Shown here one piece after another: positions 13,971-20,254 of a DNA stretch of 20,254 bases. The notes below the pieces were generated by a model. It saw only the letters and a list, made by a program, of their open reading frames with translations, had not been told where the DNA came from and did not search any database. Made by a program: the position numbers and the translations under genes. The first letter of the stretch is position 1. Every line of letters begins with the position of its first letter. Source of the DNA: REEB48 sp964355085 (GTDB lineage Bacteria > Patescibacteriota > Minisyncoccia > UBA6257 > 02-FULL-45-10c); NCBI GenBank assembly GCA_964355085.1, contig CAYHBW010000013.1:1-20254 (forward strand). Reading direction: 5' to 3'.

Positions 13971-14954
13971 ATGACAACCCAAGAAGGCCGGTTAGATAAT
14001 GGGAGCGGACGGTTACCCGCCTTGGATATATTTCGCGGTTTTGCCGTACTAAGCTTGATAGTTTTCAATGGATTCTATGGATTTTCGAACGCGCCGAGAT
14101 GGATAACCCATACGGCGTGGAATGGTTATCAGTTCGCCGATCTCATCGCACCGCTTTTCCTTTTCGCTGTCGGAATGGCCATGCAGCTTTCCCTTAGAAA
14201 AAGACTTGAGAAAAACGGCCTCAAATCAACTGTCGGACACGTTTTATTAAGGGGGATAATTCTCATAAACTTCGGAATCATCGGAGAAATTCTTTGCTTT
14301 AAAAGCTTCAACTTCTACTGGGGAACGCTGGAAATGATTGGGGGATGCACTATAATTTCCGCTCCGATAATTATCTACCTCACTCCGCTAAAAAGAGTCT
14401 TTACGGGATTTTGTATAATCTTCGGATGGTTTGCCTTGACCGCGCTCTCGGATCAATTGTATGCCCACATTATAAGTTTCAGCATGGGCGGCCCAGGATC
14501 GATCATCGCCTGGAGCTCGATCGTAATCATTAGCTCGGCCATCGCCGGATTTAATTCTGATCAGAAAACGAGAACCAATACCGAGAAAATATGTCTATTT
14601 GTCGCCCTTATCAGCGGATATATATTCATGATTTTAAATTACGCAAACCTCCCGCCAAATAAAAATCTCGTGAATTCCTCCTATCTTTCCTTGAGCATTG
14701 CGCTTTCATGTATTTTGTTCCTGATTATCAGTCAATTCCAGAATTTAAAAATCCTGCAAACCCTCCTTATCCCTTATGGCGAAAATGCCCTTCTTATGTA
14801 TATGGTTTCCGACTCACTGAACCAAATACTTCAAATGGCAGTGGATATGAACACGCCGCTTGAAATCCTTATTCCCTATTCACTCCTGCAAATTCTAATT
14901 TCATCCGCAATCGTCTTCTGGCTTCATCTTAAAAAAGAAATTATAAAAATCTAA
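13971..14954 (+). CDS. NagX/HGSNAT-like (DUF5009/DUF1624) membrane acyltransferase
   Basis: This 327-residue membrane protein opens with a soluble tail and LDIFRGFAV (from residue 18), then ITHTAWNGYQFADLIAPLFLFAVGMAM. That is the hallmark of the family of human heparan-alpha-glucosaminide acetyltransferase and bacterial NagX, which pass acetyl groups across the membrane onto amino sugars. Asp19, Arg22, His47, Trp50, Asn51 and Asp57 are the conserved positions visible here. About nine further hydrophobic segments follow, including the late PYGENALLMYMVS. The protein is somewhat short for the family. A role in modifying wall or surface glycans fits the neighbouring membrane protein but is inferred. 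It has its own promoter and a terminator overlapping its stop. Confidence 0.8.
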   Translation: MTTQEGRLDNGSGRLPALDIFRGFAVLSLIVFNGFYGFSNAPRWITHTAWNGYQFADLIAPLFLFAVGMAMQLSLRKRLEKNGLKSTVGHVLLRGIILINFGIIGEILCFKSFNFYWGTLEMIGGCTIISAPIIIYLTPLKRVFTGFCIIFGWFALTALSDQLYAHIISFSMGGPGSIIAWSSIVIISSAIAGFNSDQKTRTNTEKICLFVALISGYIFMILNYANLPPNKNLVNSSYLSLSIALSCILFLIISQFQNLKILQTLLIPYGENALLMYMVSDSLNQILQMAVDMNTPLEILIPYSLLQILISSAIVFWLHLKKEIIKI

Positions 14955-14978
14955 TCCCTCCTCTAATGGGGATTTTTT
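14953..14978 (+). terminator. intrinsic terminator overlapping the acyltransferase stop codon
   Basis: AATCCC (14953-14958) pairs with GGGATT (14969-14974) across a 10-nt loop, with a run of six T at 14973-14978. The stem starts inside the TAA stop, the same economical layout as the terminator at 237-270. Confidence 0.8.
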
Positions 14979-15009
14979 GTTGACCAATTTTAAGCTAAAA
15001 TGATATTCA

Positions 15010-16413
15010 ATGAGCAAATATCCTAAAAACCTTTGGATTATGGCTGTGGGGGCGGCGTTTTTTTGGATTGCATTCACATTTGCCAGACATCTGCATTTCC
15101 AGACGCAGGCCTGGGATATGGGTATTTTCGATCAGCTTTTCTGGAATACCATCCATGGACGATTCATGGAAGGAACATTAGAGGAGCTGCCTAATCATTT
15201 CGGCGTACACTTCAGCCCATCACTCCTGCTTCTGACGCCTTTTTACGCGATATTCCAAAGTCCATACACTCTTCTTCTCCTTCAGGTTCTGGCGCTGACA
15301 GCCGGAGCATTCCCGATCTTTGAAATCGCCAAAAGAAAACTTCCGGAACCATTCCCTTTATTGCTGGCTGCCGGATACCTCCTATCCCCTTCTTTGCACT
15401 GGATTACAACCTACGACTTCCACGAAATCGCGTTCTTTGTTCCGTCATTTCTATTCGCCTGGAACGCTCTTGAATCCGGAAAATTGAATGCTGCCGCCGT
15501 ATTTTTCTCGCTTGCGGCCGGCACGAAAGAGGATGCGATTCTGGCAGTGTTGTTCGCCGGCCTGGCAATAATGGCAATGAATCGGGGTGATAAACGCTTG
15601 CGCAAATTCGGAGCGCTTCTCGCGATACTGTCTTTGATTTATTTCACGGCAGTTACAAAAATTTTCATGCCGTCCTTCGGCGGCGGACTGCTCCGGCTTG
15701 ACCGCTATTCCCATCTCGGAAACTCCGGAATCGAGATAGTCCGGAACATACTCACCGATCCTCTTCTGATCTTCAAAACTGTTCTTACGGCTGAAAAATT
15801 ATCGTATCTTTTCTGGCTGCTGATCCCGACCGCAGGAACAGCTTTATTTTATCTTCCGTCTACCGCGCTTTTGATTCCCGGCCTTGCAGAGAATCTTCTC
15901 ACGAATTTTCCGGCCCAGTTCAGCGGAACCTACCAATACGACGCGATATTGCTTCCGGGTATTTTCATCGCATCCATATACGGAATCAGTTATTTTTTGA
16001 ACCGCCAGCCGGAGAAAAAGAATCTTTTATCGAATATCCTCATTCTGACAGTAGTCGGAAGCTACCTTCTCCGTTCGCCAGTAAATCCGGTATTTTTCCC
16101 TCTAGATATATTCAGATCCGGCCCGGAAACATCCATATATTCCGAACTCGTATCGCGCGTTCCGGCTGGCGCATCAGTCTCTGCCAGCACGAATCTTGTT
16201 CCACACCTATCCCGGCGGAAAGAAATATACATGATCGGAACCGAATTCGGTCGGCCGGTAGATTTCATAGTTATCGATGCCGGAAATCTGTCCGGATTTG
16301 CCGATGAGGAAATGTTCCAGGCCTACGGAGATTCATATATGAATTCCGGAAATTACGTTTTCGAAGAAATCGCCGGAAGATACTTCATCCTTAAAAGAAA
16401 GTCTCTATATTAA
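15010..16413 (+). CDS. DUF2079 family membrane protein (GT-C-like)
   Basis: This 467-residue polytopic membrane protein shows the DUF2079 pattern: DMGIFDQLFWNTIHG (Asp36 on) and PNHFGVHFSPSLLLLTPFY (His63, His67), followed by many hydrophobic segments and a soluble C-terminal part (about 375-467) with an RVPAGASVSASTNLVPHLSRR stretch. The acidic first loop and topology resemble GT-C glycosyltransferases, but the reaction of DUF2079 proteins is not known to me. No Shine-Dalgarno precedes the ATG. The last codon and stop are formed by the start of a REP hairpin (TTAA), so the C-terminus may have been set by insertion of that repeat. It is one of two GT-C-type proteins in the window. Confidence 0.85.
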   Translation: MSKYPKNLWIMAVGAAFFWIAFTFARHLHFQTQAWDMGIFDQLFWNTIHGRFMEGTLEELPNHFGVHFSPSLLLLTPFYAIFQSPYTLLLLQVLALTAGAFPIFEIAKRKLPEPFPLLLAAGYLLSPSLHWITTYDFHEIAFFVPSFLFAWNALESGKLNAAAVFFSLAAGTKEDAILAVLFAGLAIMAMNRGDKRLRKFGALLAILSLIYFTAVTKIFMPSFGGGLLRLDRYSHLGNSGIEIVRNILTDPLLIFKTVLTAEKLSYLFWLLIPTAGTALFYLPSTALLIPGLAENLLTNFPAQFSGTYQYDAILLPGIFIASIYGISYFLNRQPEKKNLLSNILILTVVGSYLLRSPVNPVFFPLDIFRSGPETSIYSELVSRVPAGASVSASTNLVPHLSRRKEIYMIGTEFGRPVDFIVIDAGNLSGFADEEMFQAYGDSYMNSGNYVFEEIAGRYFILKRKSLY

Positions 16414-16435
16414 GGACTTGCGATGTCCTTAATTT
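16409..16435 (+). repeat. left REP-like hairpin of the RAYT unit
   Basis: The stem TTAAGGAC / GTCCTTAA encloses the loop TTGCGAT. The 27-nt block is identical, in the same orientation, to 17148-17174 on the other side of the transposase gene. It overlaps the stop codon of the DUF2079 gene and is followed by TTTT, so it may also end that transcript. Confidence 0.85.
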
Positions 16436-16461
16436 TAATTTAAGATATCAACGATACTGAT

Positions 16462-17142
16462 ATGTATAATTTTTTTCATACTTTAAATAGAGGCGTAGAT
16501 AAACGAAAAATATTCATGGATGATCAGGATTATTTTAGATTTATCCATGACTTGTACGAATTCAATGATCAAAACCCTTTGAATAATACAACTTATCGTT
16601 TTCGGAAAAATCAACATAAGGGCATCGCAAATCCTTATATCGAAAAGCAGCCTAGAAAATTACTTGTTGATATACATGCTTTCTGTTTAATGCCGAATCA
16701 CTATCACCTGCTTCTTTCCCCTAAAATTGATGGGGCAATTACTAAGTTTATGAAAAAATTGAATATCGGATATGCAAAATATTTCAATGAAAGATATAAA
16801 AGAAGCGGGGCTCTTTTTCAAGGAAGATACAAGTCTGTTCCAGTTGAAAATGACTCGCACCTTATCCACCTGCCGCACTATATCCATTTTAATCCATTAG
16901 ATTTAGTCGCGCCGGAATGGCGAGACAGAAAACTGGTGAATTTAAATTATACGATGAAATTTTTAGATTCATACCGTTGGAGCAGCCACCTTGATTATTC
17001 TGGCAAAAAGAACTTTCCTTCAATCACTCAACGAGAATTTTTAACGGAATTTTTTGGCGGGCCTCAAAAATATAATAAAATGATACGCCAATGGCTTGCA
17101 GACTTAGATTTATCCGAAATAAAAGGAAAGACTTTAGAGTAA
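16462..17142 (+). CDS. REP-associated tyrosine transposase (Y1/HUH, TnpA-REP family)
   Basis: This 226-residue protein carries the Y1 transposase fold: FFHTLNRGVDKRKIF at the start, the metal-binding HUH motif His80-Tyr81-His82 in CLMPNHYHLLLSP, the nucleophile helix with Tyr104 (NIGYAKYFN; Tyr107 is the alternative), then RSGALFQGRYKSVPV, which is characteristic of RAYTs rather than of IS200/IS605 TnpA. The C-terminal part (HLIHLPHYIHFNPLDL, YRWSSHLDY) is also RAYT-like. These enzymes nick and join single-stranded DNA at REP hairpins; many are domesticated single-copy genes. All catalytic residues are intact. The codons are clearly AT-richer than those of neighbouring genes, a sign of transfer. 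No Shine-Dalgarno is visible before the ATG. Confidence 0.92.
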   Translation: MYNFFHTLNRGVDKRKIFMDDQDYFRFIHDLYEFNDQNPLNNTTYRFRKNQHKGIANPYIEKQPRKLLVDIHAFCLMPNHYHLLLSPKIDGAITKFMKKLNIGYAKYFNERYKRSGALFQGRYKSVPVENDSHLIHLPHYIHFNPLDLVAPEWRDRKLVNLNYTMKFLDSYRWSSHLDYSGKKNFPSITQREFLTEFFGGPQKYNKMIRQWLADLDLSEIKGKTLE

Positions 17143-17144
17143 AA

Positions 17145-17175
17145 TAAATTAAGGACTTGCGATGTCCTTAATTTA
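17145..17175 (+). repeat. right REP-like hairpin of the RAYT unit
   Basis: This is the second copy of the 27-nt repeat, here with the stem extended to a perfect 12 bp (17145-17156 with 17164-17175) around the loop TTGCGAT. It sits between the convergent transposase and fibre genes. T-rich sequence follows on the minus strand, so it may end the fibre transcript. Confidence 0.85.
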
Positions 17176-17184
17176 AAACTTCAG

Positions 17185-20100
17185 TTAAACAGTAGGCTCT
17201 TCGGCAGGAGCTTCTGGCTCAATTAGAACCTCTTCCTCAACCGCATTCGGGTCTTCTATGATCAAAGTCCTCTCCGCTGTGCCGATATTCCCTGCTCCGT
17301 CGGTGGCGGTATAAGTGATGAGATAAGTTCCGGATATATTCATGTCTATGGCTGATTGAGGAAGATCTCTTCCTTCGTTTCCGGTGTCTGTTCCGTTGAC
17401 TTTGTAATAGAGGGAGAGGTTGGTGTTTTCTGGGTGGGTTTCATCAATCGGATCGGATACTGAAGCTCCGGGATCAACCCAGGTATCTCCTTTAGTTATG
17501 GTGATTGAGGATGATCCGTTGATGGTGATGATCGGAGAAGTTGTGTCTGTGGGAGATGGTGGAGTTGTTGTATCTGACGGAATTGATGAAGGGCATTCGC
17601 CCAAAACCTTATCCCATTCGCCACTGGTGATTCTGACGCAGTATGTCTCATCTGTCGCGCTATCTTTAATCTCAAATCCTTCAGTGATGATTTTATCAGC
17701 TGTTATAGTTTCTGCCACAAAATCCTTCACCCGCAGAAGACCGTTTTCAATAAATATCTGCATGCTCTCCAGCCAATCCTGCATAGTATCAAGTATAAGA
17801 GCGACAAGTGAAACGGAATCGTCAGAAGACAATGATTCGGAATTGGTAATTTCGGAAGCCGGCGCATTCCAATATTCGAGAGAAGCGAAAACCAGGACTT
17901 TCCCGTTATTTTGTTCGGTTGCGCCGGAGAAATCCTCAAGAGCATATCCGATTATTCTCGATGATTCGGTCGCTTTTTTTCCGATACCCGGCTCGGATGA
18001 GATTGTGATCGGATCTCCGATATTTATATCTCCTCCTTCAAGATTTGCCTTGACGGGAATCCGGCCGGAAAGAGCCAGAGGCGCCTTGTCGCCTGCCGTA
18101 TACAGGTCTTTTGTCTGCGGAGCTCCGAAAGAAGCGATCGATCCTTCAAATAAGACAGCCGGGTTGGATGAAATGGCTCCCAATATCACCTTGGATCCGG
18201 ATTTTGTCTTTTCAAGCTTGAAGATGCTTCCCGGGGCAAGAGAAACTATGTCTCCCGGCTCCAGATCTTCCGAAGCCATATATGATTCGGCCAAGTCGGC
18301 GCAGTTGTTTTCGGGGGTGAGATTATAGGAGGAGGTGGCAGCATGGACGCAGCCGGTGACAGCGATGTTTCCGACTACGGAGAGTTTGGACATCGGGGAG
18401 GTGGTGCCGATGCCGACATTTCCGTTCATGACCGCCAATCCGGCAGTTCCAGGGCTGGATGTGCCGATTCCGACTTTTCCGTCATACTGGACTATGAATA
18501 ACGGGGAGGTTCCGGTGGCATTTTGAATCGAGAAGATTGAGGTTGTTTGAAGGGCGCTGGTGGAGGCAGTCAGAGAGAATATTCCGCCGACATTTAATCC
18601 GCCCCAAATAGATGAGTTTCCGCCAACTTCCAGCCGATTTTGAGAAAAAATATTTCCGGCATAAATTGAAGAGCCGACACTGCCGGTGTCCCCTCCAAAA
18701 TCAGTTAAGGTGGTGCTGGAAAGTCCGATTAAATCCAAGGTTCCTGAAATTTGAGTACGCGCAGCTGAAGCATAAACTACACTGCTAATTGGCACAGAAC
18801 CATCTGAATCAGTCCCGCCGATATTATATATGTAACCATTGGCGGTTATATTTACGCTCTTGGATGTTGTAATAGGCAACTTGCTCGGATCAGTACGCCA
18901 AGCTCCGAGCGAACCATCGCTGTTTAATTTTGCGTAATAAAATGTGTTATATACTCCGGTGGCGGTTGAAGCCCCAAAAACATACAGGTAACCATTAAGA
19001 ACAACAACCTGATGATTTGCATTTTTTCCTGCAGGCAAAGAATTAGCGCTAGCCCACTCTCCAAGAGTACCATTGGAATTTATCCTAGAATATACGACTG
19101 TTGGAGTTGTATTTCCGCCAATCGCATAAATAAAACCGTTAGCAGCAACTGCGCCGGGCGAATTCCTAGCTATTGCTAACGCCGTAGTGGTTGCAAAAGC
19201 TCCCACTGAACCATTACTGTTTAATTTTGCAAAAAGAACTGAAGAAGTGGCGCTTCCGGTTTCATCATTTCCTCCAACTGTGTAAACATAACCATTTGCA
19301 GTTACTACGCCGGCATAAAATCTATTAGTAGGCAATTTATTAGGGCTAGTTGACCAAGAACCGATAGAACCGTCAGGATTTACCTTCGTATAATATATCT
19401 CTTTATTAGCCGAGCCGGCGCCAATCGCATAAATAAAACCGTTAGCAGTTACTGAACCGTGTGAGGAGCTATTAGCAGGCAAAGGCGTGCTAGTTGCCCA
19501 AGCGCTAAGAGCGCCGTTGCTGTTTATTTTGACATACTCAACTGAAGTTGTATCTGCAGAAGGAGTGCTTCCGCCCATCACATAAATATAACCGTTGGTT
19601 GTTACCGCAGAAAAAGTTTTAAGCTGATTAATCATACTTGTAGTAGACGCCCAAGCCCCCAAAGATCCGTCCGCCCCGGAATTAAAAGCAAGAGTTCTGG
19701 TAGCGACTTCAAAGCCAGCCAGGTTTGGAGTAGTTGTTCCAAATGCCCAGTTATTTTGTCCTATAGTAAGAGCTCCGATAGTGGAAGTTCCTGACGAACT
19801 TGTAACTGAAATCGTCCCCGTCGCCGTGATATTCGCCACGCTAGTGATGTTACCGGAAAACAAGGCGTTGCCGTGGACTGCCAAAAAGGAACCTGGGGTG
19901 GTAGTTCCGATTCCTACCCTACCGCTTCCGTCAATAACCAATCGATCAGTCGTACCGAGCGCAGTTGAAGAAGCGATTGAGAATCTTCCGCCGTTAGAGA
20001 CATCCATGCCGATCGTCCATTTATATGCATCTCCTGACGCTCCGGAGAATCCAAGAGCTGATTTCGTCGTGGAATAGATATCCAAGATATTATTCGGGGT

Positions 20101-20254
20101 GGTGGTGCCAATGCCGACTTTACCGGCTTGCGTAAGAGTCAGCGGATTGGCGTTTTCGCCGAAAGTATCGGCCAAAGAAGAGAATTTCATATTACCGCCG
20201 TCAACGAGAATCCGCCAAAGACGGGGGAAAATGCCAGGAGGGGGGCGGTTAAAA
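17185..20254 (-). CDS. giant fibre-like surface protein with GIGTTTP repeats, Kelch-type propeller and Ig-like domain (5'-partial)
   Basis: The frame stays open to the window edge past the ATG at 20190 (encoding WRILVDGGN before it), so the true start is outside. Numbered from that Met, 1001 residues are visible. Tail-fibre-like motifs occur at about 25-32, 92-99, 150-155, 572-580 and 592-599 (GxVGIGTTTP type). Six Kelch-type blades of about 50 residues, each with NG-Y/F-I/V-Y-x-x-G-G and a WxT-type strand, span about 172-480. A domain with NCADLAESY (629-637) and GDIVSL follows, then a helix (795-830), CVRITSGEW (851-859) and a DUF5011/HYR-like Ig domain (885-979). Such proteins form trimeric surface fibres for attachment; that role is inferred. 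A phage tail fibre is the main alternative, but no phage genes are near. The propeller DNA is more AT-rich than its flanks. Confidence 0.82.
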   Translation of the reverse strand, partial: FNRPPPGIFPRLWRILVDGGNMKFSSLADTFGENANPLTLTQAGKVGIGTTTPNNILDIYSTTKSALGFSGASGDAYKWTIGMDVSNGGRFSIASSTALGTTDRLVIDGSGRVGIGTTTPGSFLAVHGNALFSGNITSVANITATGTISVTSSSGTSTIGALTIGQNNWAFGTTTPNLAGFEVATRTLAFNSGADGSLGAWASTTSMINQLKTFSAVTTNGYIYVMGGSTPSADTTSVEYVKINSNGALSAWATSTPLPANSSSHGSVTANGFIYAIGAGSANKEIYYTKVNPDGSIGSWSTSPNKLPTNRFYAGVVTANGYVYTVGGNDETGSATSSVLFAKLNSNGSVGAFATTTALAIARNSPGAVAANGFIYAIGGNTTPTVVYSRINSNGTLGEWASANSLPAGKNANHQVVVLNGYLYVFGASTATGVYNTFYYAKLNSDGSLGAWRTDPSKLPITTSKSVNITANGYIYNIGGTDSDGSVPISSVVYASAARTQISGTLDLIGLSSTTLTDFGGDTGSVGSSIYAGNIFSQNRLEVGGNSSIWGGLNVGGIFSLTASTSALQTTSIFSIQNATGTSPLFIVQYDGKVGIGTSSPGTAGLAVMNGNVGIGTTSPMSKLSVVGNIAVTGCVHAATSSYNLTPENNCADLAESYMASEDLEPGDIVSLAPGSIFKLEKTKSGSKVILGAISSNPAVLFEGSIASFGAPQTKDLYTAGDKAPLALSGRIPVKANLEGGDINIGDPITISSEPGIGKKATESSRIIGYALEDFSGATEQNNGKVLVFASLEYWNAPASEITNSESLSSDDSVSLVALILDTMQDWLESMQIFIENGLLRVKDFVAETITADKIITEGFEIKDSATDETYCVRITSGEWDKVLGECPSSIPSDTTTPPSPTDTTSPIITINGSSSITITKGDTWVDPGASVSDPIDETHPENTNLSLYYKVNGTDTGNEGRDLPQSAIDMNISGTYLITYTATDGAGNIGTAERTLIIEDPNAVEEEVLIEPEAPAEEPTV
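18751..19677 (-). other. six-blade Kelch-type propeller segment within the fibre gene
   Basis: This region encodes six tandem blades (about residues 172-226, 227-274, 275-327, 328-374, 375-426 and 427-480), each with a conserved Gly-Gly or Gly-Ala turn after an aromatic strand and an N-x-D/N-G hairpin. The DNA is visibly richer in A and T, and the codons differ from the flanking GIGTTTP parts, as if added later as a module. Confidence 0.7.

Larger units (their letters stand above)
16409..17175 (+). mobile_element. RAYT unit: Y1 transposase between two direct REP-like hairpins
   Basis: Two identical 27-nt hairpin repeats in direct orientation, 739 nt apart, bracket a single Y1-type transposase gene. 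The whole block is visibly more AT-rich than its neighbours. This matches REP-associated tyrosine transposase (RAYT) loci, in which the enzyme acts on such hairpins. There is no target duplication, as expected for HUH enzymes. Confidence 0.8.

Noticed and set aside
14980..15007. TTGACC followed by TAAAAT or GATATT as a promoter for the DUF2079 gene
   Set aside because: TAAAAT is only 10 nt from the -35. GATATT fits the spacing (16 nt) but is a poor -10 and would place the start inside the coding region. Unproven, so not listed as a feature.
17420..18328. 302-codon open frame on the plus strand opposite the fibre gene
   Set aside because: It is the antisense shadow of the low-complexity Ser/Thr/Gly-rich fibre gene. 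The minus frame has recognisable domains and the plus frame has none.
17185..20254. Prophage tail module
   Set aside because: The fibre-like repeats resemble phage tail fibres, but there are no phage structural, lysis or integrase genes nearby, and CPR genomes often carry such surface proteins. Phage origin cannot be fully excluded.
1..20254. CRISPR array, tRNA or rRNA genes
   Set aside because: No regularly spaced direct repeats or recognisable cloverleaf or rRNA sequences were seen. Apart from 1803-2234, gaps without a gene are under 150 bases.

Overview
The window looks like a chromosome segment of a Candidate Phyla Radiation (Patescibacteria/Parcubacteria-like) bacterium. This is inferred from several signs. 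Genes are tightly packed and intergenic gaps are short. A 128-aa protein of unknown role is paired with a TraG/VirD4-like DNA-pumping ATPase. ftsW and murG sit next to gltX rather than in a full dcw cluster. There are several GT-C membrane proteins. A very long surface protein carries repeated G-I-G-T-T-T-P motifs. Many starts lack a strong Shine-Dalgarno sequence. No rRNA gene, tRNA gene or CRISPR array was recognised, so the taxonomy rests on gene content only.

Layout. (1) 1-270: the end of a small membrane-protein gene with a strong terminator fused to its stop codon. (2) 303-1802, minus: a GT39-like glycosyltransferase. (3) 1801-2770: an unusual zone with three consecutive inverted-repeat elements (1801-1949, 1969-2233 and 2628-2770). 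Each ends at or within 2 nt of a start codon; the last two also supply the Shine-Dalgarno sequence, and element 2 a candidate promoter. The 128-aa gene lies between the second and third. (4) 2235-11625, plus: a probable operon of the 128-aa protein, the TraG/VirD4-like ATPase, a divergent D-aminoacylase-like amidohydrolase, FtsW, MurG, GluRS and a coiled-coil M23 peptidase. FtsW and MurG build septal peptidoglycan, the M23 protein probably trims it, and the amidohydrolase may process D-amino-acid derivatives if it is active. (5) 11663-11988: a self-contained unit for an 86-aa protein, with an extended -10 promoter and a terminator. (6) 13831-12064, minus: a two-gene operon of a MepM/Csd3-like M23 peptidase and a VTT/DedA-like membrane protein. 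(7) 13971-16413, plus: an NagX/HGSNAT-like membrane acyltransferase and a DUF2079 membrane protein. (8) 16409-17175: an AT-rich REP-associated tyrosine transposase (RAYT) between two identical 27-nt hairpin repeats. (9) 17185 to the window end, minus: a huge fibre-like surface protein with an inserted six-blade Kelch-type propeller. Its 5' end lies beyond the window.

The most notable observations are the run of fold-back elements abutting start codons, which could silence translation from read-through mRNA; the RAYT with its flanking REP pair; the loss of the HxH metal ligands and the catalytic Asp in the D-aminoacylase homologue; and the compositionally distinct propeller inside the fibre protein.
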